In this document: piece by piece, positions 1 to 7,332 of the stretch
Numbering within the stretch: the stretch's first letter is position 1
Layout: the number at the start of each line of letters is the position of its first letter
Virus record (IMG/VR): IMGVR_UViG_3300048780_000008
Span: 1 to 27,473 of that record
DNA from: a virus
Reading direction: 5' to 3' (one strand)
DNA length: 27,473 bases
Translations under genes and position numbers: made by a program
The notes under the pieces: model-generated
Database searches by the model: none
Told to the model about the DNA's origin: nothing
The model's input: only the letters and a program-made list of their open reading frames with translations

Positions 1-1743
1 GCGCGTCTGCGCCTGAACGGTGGCGTTCCCCTTGGTTTGGGTAGTGGCTGTCGCCGTAACAGCGGTGCCAACGTTGCTGGTCCCATCGAATACGTTGAAC
101 TGTGGCGGAGTGGTGCAAGTGCCACCAAGAGAAGCAATGACTTGGAGATTGGTAAAGTGACCAGCCTGAGATGCCTTCGTTCCAGCAATGACAGTGTTAA
201 GAGCAGAAGCGCCGAATAGGCCGGGACCAGCCGAGATCGTCCCCTGCGAAATTACGAATGCTGTGGTGGCTATCTTGGTGCTGGAATCCCCCGCAGGCTG
301 AGTGGTGGCGGTGGCCCCGTTGGTAAGCACAGGTGCTACCAAAGTAAGAACGTTGGGAGTGGTGATGCCAAAATCTATCGCGTTACCAGCAGTATTGACG
401 AGCAACTGGAAGGTGGTTCCTGTCTGGAGTAATATAGGACCGGAAGTAGTCTGTAGTGTGATGTAGCTACCAGAGGCACTAGGACCTCCCTCATATATTG
501 TTATTCCACTACTGCTGTTGTCGTAAATCTCAGTTCCCGCGTTACTGATCAGAGTCATAAAAGAGGCAGAAATAAGCTCTAGACCATGAGTTGACGTGTC
601 AGTCAAACTTGTGCCATTTACGGGATCGCCCAAAACTAATTCTGCCGGGCTGCCGCTAGCTGCCACCATATCCGTTTTTCCGGAAGATACAGAATAGAAA
701 GTGGTGCTGGCATCTTGAGTAGAGTCCAACGTTACTTGATCTGGGTTAGTCACGTTGTAGTCGAAAAGACTTTTCGTTCCAAGCTGGATAAGTTGGTACT
801 TCTGGATGAAATTTTCTTGAAGCTCACCAGTTGTGGAACCGTTGGAGTTGGACATTGAAACGTAGTCGTAGTTTGCATACGGTCCAGCAACTATCCCACC
901 ACCATCTTCAAGGTAGGTATCTCCGCCCAGATTCCCATCCATAAAGAGTGAGCCACCACCACCACCAGCTGTTTCATAAATTGAGCCGTTATTATCAATG
1001 CCAACTATGCCATCACTACCAGTTAGTTGAATCTCTCTCGTCGCACCAATATTAATGTCTCTTCCCGCACTCAACTCTATATCGGTACTTGAATCTTTGG
1101 TGGCTGCAATATAGAGCAGATCAGGTCCAGTAACGCCAAAATCAATCGTTCCGTTTCCAAGGGTGTTTGTCCCGGTCGCAAGCGGATAGTACCCCGATGT
1201 CAGTGTGCCGGAGAGATTTCCTCCGCCGCCGCCAGAACAGTTGGCATAACTTCCGTTTGTTAGCCAGCAATTCGAGGATGATCCACCGTTGTTAGCTTCT
1301 AACCCGGTTCCCGTAATGGTGCCAGGGAACACCGGGTTATTAAGAGGGGTTCCGTCTGGAGATGCCGTCATGTTGATTTGAGCGGCCCCGGAAGAAAAAC
1401 TCGATGCCTGTACAAGCACGAAGGTAGAAAGCCCGTTGGCAACGGACCAATTTCCATTACCTGTAATCTGCGCTTGCAGGCTCCATGTCTGCGAGTTGAG
1501 ATTCTGAAAGCTAGCATTCGGCGAAGTGACCGAATAGACTTGGAGCGTACCCGACCAAGTGCCGGAGACTTGAATAGTCACCCATGCCGTATTGGGGGGA
1601 ACCTGAAAATACACGCATCCACGCGCCGTGCATTGATTGCTCGTCGCGGCGGCGTTGATCGTTCCTGATGTGGATGTGTTTTGGGCGTAGCAACATGAGG
1701 CGAGGATAAGCGCCCATGTAAATAAAAGAACTCGTCTTGTCAT
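1..1743 (-). CDS. Tail fibre-like protein with signal peptide (3'-partial, runs off left edge)
   Basis: I translated the minus strand from ATG 1743 to base 1 and found 581 open codons with no stop, so the gene continues beyond the window. The N-terminus (MTRRVLLFTWALILASCCYA, then Q) is a basic, hydrophobic, Ala-ending Sec-type signal peptide; its CC pair leaves a lipoprotein signal as an alternative. After it comes Ser/Thr/Gly/Asn-rich sequence with a glycine run (SGGGGG) and, near residue 500, the motif DSSTKIATTAFV, which is common in phage tail-fibre repeats. The start is chosen because AAAGGATAC lies just upstream. In-frame ATGs at 1764 and 1782 would only lengthen the N-region. The composition is visibly AT-richer than the capsid genes. 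A receptor-binding fibre is the likely role; enzymatic activity is not visible. Confidence 0.85.
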   Translation of the reverse strand, partial: MTRRVLLFTWALILASCCYAQNTSTSGTINAAATSNQCTARGCVYFQVPPNTAWVTIQVSGTWSGTLQVYSVTSPNASFQNLNSQTWSLQAQITGNGNWSVANGLSTFVLVQASSFSSGAAQINMTASPDGTPLNNPVFPGTITGTGLEANNGGSSSNCWLTNGSYANCSGGGGGNLSGTLTSGYYPLATGTNTLGNGTIDFGVTGPDLLYIAATKDSSTDIELSAGRDINIGATREIQLTGSDGIVGIDNNGSIYETAGGGGGSLFMDGNLGGDTYLEDGGGIVAGPYANYDYVSMSNSNGSTTGELQENFIQKYQLIQLGTKSLFDYNVTNPDQVTLDSTQDASTTFYSVSSGKTDMVAASGSPAELVLGDPVNGTSLTDTSTHGLELISASFMTLISNAGTEIYDNSSSGITIYEGGPSASGSYITLQTTSGPILLQTGTTFQLLVNTAGNAIDFGITTPNVLTLVAPVLTNGATATTQPAGDSSTKIATTAFVISQGTISAGPGLFGASALNTVIAGTKASQAGHFTNLQVIASLGGTCTTPPQFNVFDGTSNVGTAVTATATTQTKGNATVQAQTR

Positions 1744-1762
1744 TTTGCTGTATCCTTTGAGC

Positions 1763-1936
1763 ATGTTAGAAACACTCGTCATTGGGTATGCCTTCGCTTG
1801 GATTGCGGTGAAAGTCATTGCATCGGTGATTGAGTGGGAATGTCGGCGCTCGATGTGCTCAGATTCTGCGCCGGTGCCATTGCCGCAAGCGAGAGCAATG
1901 CGGTCAATCCTATCATCTTTGCGAGTCGACTCATGA
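1763..1936 (+). CDS. Small single-span membrane protein, copy A (antisense to phage genes)
   Basis: This 57-residue plus-strand ORF starts MLETLVIGYAFAWIAVKVIA and has one transmembrane-like segment (about residues 4-24), followed by EWECRRS. It is paralogous to the ORF at 2098: over the first 30 codons 17 residues are identical, and most other changes are conservative. I counted nucleotide differences by codon position as 8, 4 and 18, the pattern expected of selection on this plus-strand frame. It overlaps the 39-codon minus-strand ORF at 1815-1934 antisense. No Shine-Dalgarno is visible upstream; the GTATCCT there is the complement of the fibre gene's ribosome site. The part after residue 30 does not match copy B. 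Function is unknown; a holin or other membrane effector is only a guess. Confidence 0.5.
   Translation: MLETLVIGYAFAWIAVKVIASVIEWECRRSMCSDSAPVPLPQARAMRSILSSLRVDS
1815..1934 (-). CDS. 39-residue peptide with signal-peptide-like N-terminus
   Basis: ATG 1934 overlaps the stop of the 49-codon gene (ATGA), the coupling used throughout this operon. The product starts MSRLAKMIGLTALLSLAAMA and then PAQ, a basic end plus hydrophobic core plus A-x-A-like site with Q after it, as in the neighbouring tail proteins. Only about 16 residues would remain after cleavage. It lies antisense to the plus-strand ORF at 1763, and its end (SADIPTQSPMQ) resembles the end of the 549-residue protein (GDTPNQSAQPQQ) because both are antisense to the duplicated plus ORFs. 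It could be a tiny exported peptide, the remnant of a longer tail protein, or a chance ORF. Confidence 0.45.
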   Translation of the reverse strand: MSRLAKMIGLTALLSLAAMAPAQNLSTSSADIPTQSPMQ

Positions 1937-2080
1937 CTTTTTTAGCTCCTGACTTCCTTTTTTCGCGTGACCTAGAGATGGGTTCTGGTGAAGCTCCTGC
2001 TTATCCTTGGCCTTCTGTGCCGCGGTAAGCGGGGAATACTTGCTCAAGAGTAGGCGCACCTGTTTACGTGTCCATGGCAT
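1931..2080 (-). CDS. Small conserved phage protein, 49 residues
   Basis: The minus-strand ORF from ATG 2080 (ribosome site GAGGATAC 6 bases upstream) encodes 49 residues. It starts MPWTRKQVRLLLSKYSPLTA and goes on through a QELHQNPSLGHAKKGS segment. I recognise this layout (MPW...KQVR.LLS..SPL...QK.K...ELH.NP..GH..KGS) from many small phage proteins of unknown role. It is basic, soluble and probably helical. It sits after the ejection-protein genes and is coupled by ATGA to the following 39-codon ORF. The ORF is too short for most gene callers, but the internal family pattern makes it one of the safer small calls here. Confidence 0.8.
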   Translation of the reverse strand: MPWTRKQVRLLLSKYSPLTAAQKAKDKQELHQNPSLGHAKKGSQELKKS

Positions 2081-2097
2081 AGGCGTATCCTCAATTT

Positions 2098-2295
2098 ATG
2101 CTGGAATCGTTAATCGTCGGCTGCGCCTTCGCGTGGATCGCTGTCACTGTTGCGGTTGCGCTGATTGATTGGGAGTGTCGCCGGTCGAATTCTCCTGTCC
2201 AACGGAAGAAAACGATCCAAGAGATGTTGCGTAGGATTGAACGCGAGCGAGAGCTTGAGCATAAGGAATCTTTCCGCCCTTGCTCACCGCGATAG
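2098..2295 (+). CDS. Small single-span membrane protein, copy B (antisense)
   Basis: This 65-residue plus-strand ORF begins MLESLIVGCAFAWIAVTVAV, has one membrane-spanning segment, then IDWECRRS and a basic/acidic helical tail (QRKKTIQEMLRRIERERELE). It is the paralogue of the ORF at 1763. Third-position changes dominate between the two, including many synonymous ones (GGG/GGC, ATT/ATC, GCG/GCT, GTG/GTC, GAA/GAG, CGG/CGC). From 2144 on it is antisense to the last codons of the 549-residue ejection-type gene. No Shine-Dalgarno is visible; GTATCCT sits at the same distance before the ATG as in copy A. The charged coiled tail after one membrane span resembles small holin or anchor proteins in general shape only. 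Confidence 0.55.
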   Translation: MLESLIVGCAFAWIAVTVAVALIDWECRRSNSPVQRKKTIQEMLRRIERERELEHKESFRPCSPR

Positions 2296-3793
2296 CTAAC
2301 CTCGACTTTATGTTGGGATTGTCCAGCACCGCCTTTGCAACCATCGCCACTTTGCCGAGCGTAGTGCTGCCAGTAACAGCCGTCGCTGCTGCTCCAGCAA
2401 CAGGCGTTCCAATCCCAATGATCTGATGGTTAGAGATGCGATTCACAGCACGCTCAAGAACTGGTTGCAAATCCAACAGTTTCCCCTCTGCGGCATTCAG
2501 GTTGCTGATTTCTGGAAACTGCGTAGCGATCTCTTCTTTCAGACCACGCGCAAGTGCCTTTTGAGCCTCAACCGTTGCGCTTCCCTGCTCTCCATATTTA
2601 CCCTTAAGCACACCATAGGTTCCCTGCTTCATGGCTTGCGCGTCAATAGCATTCATCGGAGGGGCTGGGGTTGGAGGAACTGCGGGTGTTCCACCATTCA
2701 TTACAGATCGCCCATACGCATCGAGTATTCCAGTTGGCTGAGGGGGGATAGCAGGGACACCCGGACGAGCTCCGCGCTCGGCGAGGAACTGCTGACGGGT
2801 CGCTTCGATAGCGTTCAAATCCGGCTGTGCAACAACTTGATTACCGAATCTATCGAGCGTTGGCTGAATGCGCGTTGCTACTGCGTTCGGATCAATCGTC
2901 CGTGTCGGGTCTTGCGCAATGGTTCCCTTGATCTTGTCGTTGAGATCGTCGATCAAGTCGCCGAGCTTCTCCACGCCTGCCTTGGATACCGGGATGGCAT
3001 TCTGAAGCCCGGTCTGCACCATCGAAGCCCGATCCGCTTGGCTGATAGTGGTTCCCGGCTTCATGGCGCTTTCGTATGCAGCCTCCGGCGTCTTGCCAAG
3101 CAGAACTGCGCGGCCCGCTACGTTCGGCACGGCATTCATCGCGGCCTTTGCGACTGGTGCGGCAATGCGTCCGCCTTCGTAGGCTCCTAACGCCTGCCCT
3201 GTCAAGTTCTCAGCTGCCAGCGGAACGCCGCCTTGTTGGTAATCGTTCTGTACTTGTTGCCCGATGGCCTTGGCAGTATCGATAGGATGGCGCACCGTGT
3301 TGTACAGGCCCTCTAACGTGTCGAGGGGGTGAATCACCGGCTGCACCATCGCCTTGACCGCTTGGCCACCAACTTGGAGCGCGCCCCCGAGAACACCTTG
3401 ATCGCGGCCACCAGAGCCGACAGGATTTGTGAGTGCATCCCAGTAGCTTGCCTTTGCAGCGTCTGGTACTTCGAGCGGAACCATTTTGAAACCCTTCGCT
3501 GCGGCATCGGGAACACTCTCAGCGGGGATATACCCATTTTCCCCGTCAGGAGAAGTCATCTGCACGGCCACTTTGAATCCTGCCTGCTTGGCTGCCGAAA
3601 CATTCGTAATCGGAACATCTCCCGTATGCCCATCGGGTGACAGCATCGTTATGGTGGTATTCTCCGGCGGAGGATTGTTTACGTTAGACACCTCTCCGCC
3701 ATTAGGAGGCGTGGAGATTCCTTCCCGAGAGGAATCTAGCGGAGGCCTTGGAGTGGCGCTGATGCCGGTATAAAGCTGCGGAGTGGTTGCCAT
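2144..3793 (-). CDS. Putative ejection/internal virion protein, 549 residues
   Basis: The start ATG overlaps the stop of the 543-residue gene upstream (TAATG). The N-terminus is Pro/Ser-rich. Two tandem copies of a roughly 27-residue module follow at about residues 49-75 and 79-105 (core SPDG-x-x-G-x-x-P, ending in AGFK or KGFK). A long Ala/Gly/Val-rich central part with helical stretches comes next, then a Pro-rich linker near residues 345-380 and an AAATAVTGSTT-like hydrophobic segment near residue 465. It is the third of three consecutive large genes in the place of the P22 ejection proteins (gp7, gp20, gp16), so a role in DNA delivery is inferred from position and composition. I see no enzymatic motif. 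Its last 50 codons are antisense to the plus-strand ORF at 2098. Confidence 0.7.
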   Translation of the reverse strand: MATTPQLYTGISATPRPPLDSSREGISTPPNGGEVSNVNNPPPENTTITMLSPDGHTGDVPITNVSAAKQAGFKVAVQMTSPDGENGYIPAESVPDAAAKGFKMVPLEVPDAAKASYWDALTNPVGSGGRDQGVLGGALQVGGQAVKAMVQPVIHPLDTLEGLYNTVRHPIDTAKAIGQQVQNDYQQGGVPLAAENLTGQALGAYEGGRIAAPVAKAAMNAVPNVAGRAVLLGKTPEAAYESAMKPGTTISQADRASMVQTGLQNAIPVSKAGVEKLGDLIDDLNDKIKGTIAQDPTRTIDPNAVATRIQPTLDRFGNQVVAQPDLNAIEATRQQFLAERGARPGVPAIPPQPTGILDAYGRSVMNGGTPAVPPTPAPPMNAIDAQAMKQGTYGVLKGKYGEQGSATVEAQKALARGLKEEIATQFPEISNLNAAEGKLLDLQPVLERAVNRISNHQIIGIGTPVAGAAATAVTGSTTLGKVAMVAKAVLDNPNIKSRLAIAVSKGGKIPYAQALARVQSYATSLGSFSSVGQENSTGDTPNQSAQPQQ

Positions 3794-5424
3794 TAGTGAG
3801 CCTTTCCGCCGAACTGCGCAAACGGATCATTGCTATTGTTTTGTACCGAAGCGCCCTGTGGAGTGGCGTTACCCTGGTTCATTCTCGCGGCGAAAGAGGG
3901 ATCGAGTGCGGCCCGCGCCTTAATCGCCTGCGGGCTGATACCAGGCATCGGTGCTTCGTATGCTTTGCTGGGGGCGGCGTTCTGCCATTGCTGCTGGAAG
4001 CTGTCCAGTTTATCGCCCATCGACTGCGCCTGCGTCTGGATCGCTGCTTTCCGGTTTCCGGGGAGTTGCGCTGTGAGCGTCTTCTTAATAGCATCAATCG
4101 CGGGAATAGTAGCATCGCCGTAGAATTTCGCGAGTTCGGAGGCTACGGTGTCGGCCTTGTTCTGGTAGGCGTTATAGTCGGGAGTTCCTGGAATATGGCT
4201 CTCGACTGTGTTCATTTGTTGGAGTTCGTTGAGATGGGAAAGAGCCGTCCCTCCAGAGTTGATTGCAATGCTGGTTTTCCCGGAGGTAAAATCCTTGTAC
4301 GTCGCGGGATATGATTGGGCTTTCGAGCCGTCAAAGGATGGATCAATCTGCATCACTCCTGAAATTAAAGCAGGATTCCGAGCAAGCAAATACCCCATTC
4401 TGTCAAGGGGAATATGACCACTCGCGATAGCCTGGGCCAGATCACTTGGTTGCCCATTCGTTCCAATTCCCATCTGCTGTTGCTGGAGTGCCGTGCGCTG
4501 CGCTTCAAGTCCCAATGTCTGCTGGCGGAAACTGTTCGTTTCATTCCTTTGGGATGCTGTGGCCTGTGAGGTCACAACTTCGGCAGGTGTCATTCCAGCT
4601 TGAAGAATCTTCTGCTGGTCAAACTGTTGCGGAAAGTTCTTCGCAATCTTCATCGGCAACTCGCCAAGCGCGGCCTGATAGGTCGCCTGGTCAGGAGACG
4701 CCGCAAGCTGTTGCGCCGCATTCTTGAGCACCAGCGAATCCGATGTAGCCTGTTCGCCGGGGGCCTTGATTCCTGCCGTCTGCGCGCCGGTCTGCGCTGT
4801 CTGCATTCTCGCAACCGACGCAAGGAATGCGGAACTGACCCCGAGCCCATGCTGCATCGACTTCAGTTGATCGTCCGTAATCGCCGCCGGATTCTGCATC
4901 ATCTGCTGAGCCTGTTGTGGCTGGATCGCCTTGGCCTGGACGGCAGTCTGAATCAACGGCGTCATTAATTGCGCGCGCTGTTGCGGGTCGGTCACGCCTA
5001 TAACGCCATTGATGCCGTTATAGACGTTATTCGATAGCTCCTGCTGATTGGCGAGCTGATCCTTGGTCATGGTCAGCACGGTCTGCTGGTGCTGCATGAG
5101 TTGCTGTTGGGCAGCCATGATGCCCTTGCCAGAGACTCCGGATTGCGCAAGTGTCTTGCCGACCTTGATGGGATCGAAAGCGTTCGGATCAGACGGGTCA
5201 ATACCCATAAACCACTTAGAGATTCCCTGCTGGTCCTTCAAGTCCTGCTGCCTCTGTTGCAGTTCAAGGCCGCCCTGCTGCACTTGTTGCTGGGCGGCTT
5301 GCTGCTGCAATGGTTGCATAGCCTGTTGATTCTTTATCTGCATCAGTTGCCCGTACTGCTCCAGCACGTTAGGCGAGGGAGAGGGCGGGCGTACATCTAA
5401 AGCCGGGAGAGGAATCGAACTCAT
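3793..5424 (-). CDS. Putative ejection protein, Gln-rich, 543 residues
   Basis: The gene starts at ATG 5424, overlapping the stop of the preceding gene by ATGA. Residues 20-75 and 105-180 are extremely rich in Gln and predicted to be helical (for example QPLQQQAAQQQVQQGG). The second half contains HIPLDRMGYLLARNPALISG, then a segment with QIDPSFDGSKAQSYP, DFTSGKTSIAINSGGTALSH and LNELQQM. This order (last-residue list, DP.F, YP, F.SGK, N.GTAL.HL) is one I associate with phage internal virion/ejection proteins. No lytic transglycosylase catalytic motif is obvious. It acts presumably inside the virion and crosses the envelope with the DNA. Assignment rests on position between two other ejection-type genes plus this segment. 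Confidence 0.7.
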   Translation of the reverse strand: MSSIPLPALDVRPPSPSPNVLEQYGQLMQIKNQQAMQPLQQQAAQQQVQQGGLELQQRQQDLKDQQGISKWFMGIDPSDPNAFDPIKVGKTLAQSGVSGKGIMAAQQQLMQHQQTVLTMTKDQLANQQELSNNVYNGINGVIGVTDPQQRAQLMTPLIQTAVQAKAIQPQQAQQMMQNPAAITDDQLKSMQHGLGVSSAFLASVARMQTAQTGAQTAGIKAPGEQATSDSLVLKNAAQQLAASPDQATYQAALGELPMKIAKNFPQQFDQQKILQAGMTPAEVVTSQATASQRNETNSFRQQTLGLEAQRTALQQQQMGIGTNGQPSDLAQAIASGHIPLDRMGYLLARNPALISGVMQIDPSFDGSKAQSYPATYKDFTSGKTSIAINSGGTALSHLNELQQMNTVESHIPGTPDYNAYQNKADTVASELAKFYGDATIPAIDAIKKTLTAQLPGNRKAAIQTQAQSMGDKLDSFQQQWQNAAPSKAYEAPMPGISPQAIKARAALDPSFAARMNQGNATPQGASVQNNSNDPFAQFGGKAH

Positions 5425-6440
5425 ACGGATGCCCCCAATTCGTTTACTGGTTGGCCTGAAGGGTTATAGTTATAGTTGGCGGTATTTGAGTTGTTCCCCA
5501 GAAGCGAATTCAGTTGCAACATCTGGCTCAAGCTATTCGTGCCTCCATTGATCGCGCCTCCCAAGGCGTTCGCACTTCCGACGTACCCTGATGCCGTCGC
5601 TGCGGCCGCGTTTGTATTTTGCTGCCCGACTTGCTGCCCAGTATTGCTGAGCGTGTTCGCTACCTGGCCGGCGCTTTGGAGGCCCGCTGAACTCAGTTGC
5701 TGCGCCGTCGTCTGCCCCAGTCCCGATTGCGCGGCGAGTTCGTTGTACTTGGTCGCGTTCTGATTCGCCCAAGTATTGTAATTCGTGTTGTAGGTCTGGA
5801 GCGCTTGATTGTAAACATTGTTGTAATTGGTGCTGGCGAGCCCCTGCGCATACTGGTCAAGGGCATTCATCGTGCCGCCGGTAAGAAGTGAGCCGTTCGC
5901 GGCGGCGCTGCCCTGCACGGCGCCTTCGCCCTGCTGGAGCGCGAATTGTTCACCCGGAGATGCCGCCGCTTGTGCTGCCGTGGGAGCCGCGAACTGCCCC
6001 CCAGAGTAAGGCTGCATCAGTGAGCCATAAGCGCCTAGATTCGTGTTTGCCGTTCCCTGCAATCCCTGGACGCCGGGGAGCGTTACCGTGCCGTTGGCGC
6101 CGGGGATGCTTAGCGTTTGGCTCGCTCCAGTGGTGTTGCTTCCCACGGTGCCGCTCGTGCCGCCCTGTCCAAGTAGATAATCGAGGCTTGCGAGGTTATT
6201 GGCTCCGCTCTGTAGCCACGGTTGGTCATTGGCCTGGGCCTGTTGGTACTGGTAATTCTCATTCTGAAGCGATTCCTGGCCGAGATCCGCCTGCATCGCA
6301 GCGTTATTCTCAGCAGCGGTAGCCTGAGTAGAGGCTGCGTTTTGAGAGGCATTCGAACCGATGATGCCGCTGGCAACGCTTCCCCCCGCCGCCAGAGCAC
6401 CGCCAATAAGTAACGCCGTGCCTGTTGCGATTCCGCTCAT
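5421..6440 (-). CDS. DNA-transfer (ejection) protein, p32/gp7-like
   Basis: 339 residues. The first 25 residues are Gly/Ala-rich and hydrophobic (ALLIGGALAAGGSVASGIIG), a membrane-interacting N-terminus typical of ejection proteins. An Asn/Ala/Gln-rich helical part and the pair DQPWLQSGANNLASLDYLLG follow. The diagnostic core is at about residues 155-215: SPGEQFALQQGEGAVQGSAA, then a GSLLTGGTMNALDQYAQGLA run and NYNNVYNQ. This PG..F.LQQG...Q.SAAA.G.L.SGG....L..Y.QGLA...Y.NV.N pattern marks the phage DNA-transfer protein family. It is the first of the three ejection genes and starts directly after the cupin-like gene (TAAATG). Confidence 0.8.
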   Translation of the reverse strand: MSGIATGTALLIGGALAAGGSVASGIIGSNASQNAASTQATAAENNAAMQADLGQESLQNENYQYQQAQANDQPWLQSGANNLASLDYLLGQGGTSGTVGSNTTGASQTLSIPGANGTVTLPGVQGLQGTANTNLGAYGSLMQPYSGGQFAAPTAAQAAASPGEQFALQQGEGAVQGSAAANGSLLTGGTMNALDQYAQGLASTNYNNVYNQALQTYNTNYNTWANQNATKYNELAAQSGLGQTTAQQLSSAGLQSAGQVANTLSNTGQQVGQQNTNAAAATASGYVGSANALGGAINGGTNSLSQMLQLNSLLGNNSNTANYNYNPSGQPVNELGASV

Positions 6441-6827
6441 TTATGCCTCTTTGCTCCTTCGAGAGAGCAAGTCTTCCGATTCATCTGTAAACTCTGCCTC
6501 TGCCTCTTCTACAGTCTTCGCAGCGGATGGGAAAAGCATCGTGATTTCTGTTTCATTTTCTCCGAACGTGGCATAAGCCTGAATGCGATGGGCGCTGGCT
6601 GCGAGCACATTGTAGCCACTCATAATATGCCATTTACCATCGACAAACACGCAGCATTCGCCATGAACAATAACTAGAGTCGGAATCTTGATCATGACGC
6701 TGGTAAAAGCCATATTCGGAGCAACCCGCGATGTACGCGCATACATCCCGCCGTGCAAATGGTGCTCCATCTTGCACCTGAAACTTGCCTCATGCGGCCT
6801 TATTTTTGCAGAAGCCTCGCGGATCAT
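6441..6827 (-). CDS. Cupin-like accessory protein
   Basis: The frame is open from 6956, but that start would overlap the acetyltransferase gene by 112 bases. ATG 6827 lies 17 bases after that gene's stop and is preceded by GAGGTTGAGGCA, so I use it (128 residues). The fold pattern is a short beta-barrel: MEHHLHGGMYAR, then a hydrophobic strand, PTLVIVHGECCVFVDGKWHI, SGYNVLAASAHRIQAYAT and EITMLFPSA. Phages carry many such single-domain proteins (HH..GLYAR, H.N...G...V...G...I..P......P...R) beside fibre genes. The acidic C-terminus (EEAEAEFTDESEDLL) is also typical. Ligand and reaction are unknown; a small-molecule or glycan-modifying role with the neighbouring acetyltransferase is conjecture. 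Confidence 0.6.
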   Translation of the reverse strand: MIREASAKIRPHEASFRCKMEHHLHGGMYARTSRVAPNMAFTSVMIKIPTLVIVHGECCVFVDGKWHIMSGYNVLAASAHRIQAYATFGENETEITMLFPSAAKTVEEAEAEFTDESEDLLSRRSKEA

Positions 6828-6844
6828 TGCCTCAACCTCGGGTG

Positions 6845-7306
6845 TTACCGGAGGGAGCGCATAAAGACCGCATTCGTCCGCTGGTAAGGCCGGAGGCACG
6901 ATAACAACCTCTCGAATTGGCTCCCTGTCCGCGCACTGTACGAGATCACTTCGCAATCCTTCTCCTTCCCGTAAGCCTCAATCGCATTCATGAGCGCATT
7001 TCCGGCGCGGCAAGTGCGATAGACCGGAGACACAAAGAGGCTTTCGACATTCGCAATCTTTCGCCCATAGTGGGGCAACATAAAGTCTAGCGCCGAAGCA
7101 AATCCAATTAACTCGGAACCTGCGAACGCGCCGAAAGATTGGAACATGCCGGAACGTTCCATTTGCGCGTACATTTCCGGCTGTGGGTTCGTCTCGCCAA
7201 TCTCCGGGATCGAGCATTCTGCGCTGTAGGCCGCAAGCAAGATTGCTGCGTTCGAAGCGCCTAGAATCTCTGCGTAACTGATTGGCCGCACATCAAGAGT
7301 CGCCAT
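6845..7306 (-). CDS. GNAT-family N-acetyltransferase
   Basis: 153 residues. The acetyl-CoA binding region is visible: a beta strand NVESLFVSPVYR, then R-T-C-R-A-G-N-A-L (the Q/R-x-x-G-x-A/G motif), an alpha helix (MNAIEAYGKEKDC) and EVISYSA. The C-terminus SQFERLLSCLRPYQRTNAVF is a usual GNAT ending. Length and order fit the superfamily, which transfers acetyl from acetyl-CoA to an amine or similar acceptor; the acceptor cannot be read from sequence. The start ATG 7306 is fixed by an upstream stop in the same frame. The good ribosome site AAGGAGG is about 20 bases away and better placed for an 8-codon ORF overlapping this start. The gene lies between tailspike and cupin-like genes. Confidence 0.75.
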   Translation of the reverse strand: MATLDVRPISYAEILGASNAAILLAAYSAECSIPEIGETNPQPEMYAQMERSGMFQSFGAFAGSELIGFASALDFMLPHYGRKIANVESLFVSPVYRTCRAGNALMNAIEAYGKEKDCEVISYSARTGSQFERLLSCLRPYQRTNAVFMRSLR

Positions 7307-7319
7307 ATGCTCGTTTCAT
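7293..7319 (-). other. 8-codon leader ORF overlapping the acetyltransferase start
   Basis: The strongest Shine-Dalgarno here (AAGGAGG, around 7327-7333) is ideally spaced from ATG 7319, which opens the tiny frame MKRAYGDS and stop. That frame overlaps the acetyltransferase start at 7306. Terminating ribosomes could reinitiate or couple to the downstream start. Alternatively the ribosome site serves 7306 directly at poor spacing. Confidence 0.3.
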
Positions 7320-7332
7320 TATTGTGCCTCCT

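Noticed and set aside
2426-3190. 254-codon plus-strand ORF antisense to the 549-residue protein
   Set aside because: The minus-strand gene shows repeats, coupling to its neighbour and biased composition; the plus frame has Cys/Arg/Leu-rich shadow composition.
6828-6956. N-terminal extension of the cupin-like gene to ATG 6956
   Set aside because: It would overlap the acetyltransferase by 112 bases; ATG 6827 has a ribosome site and normal spacing.
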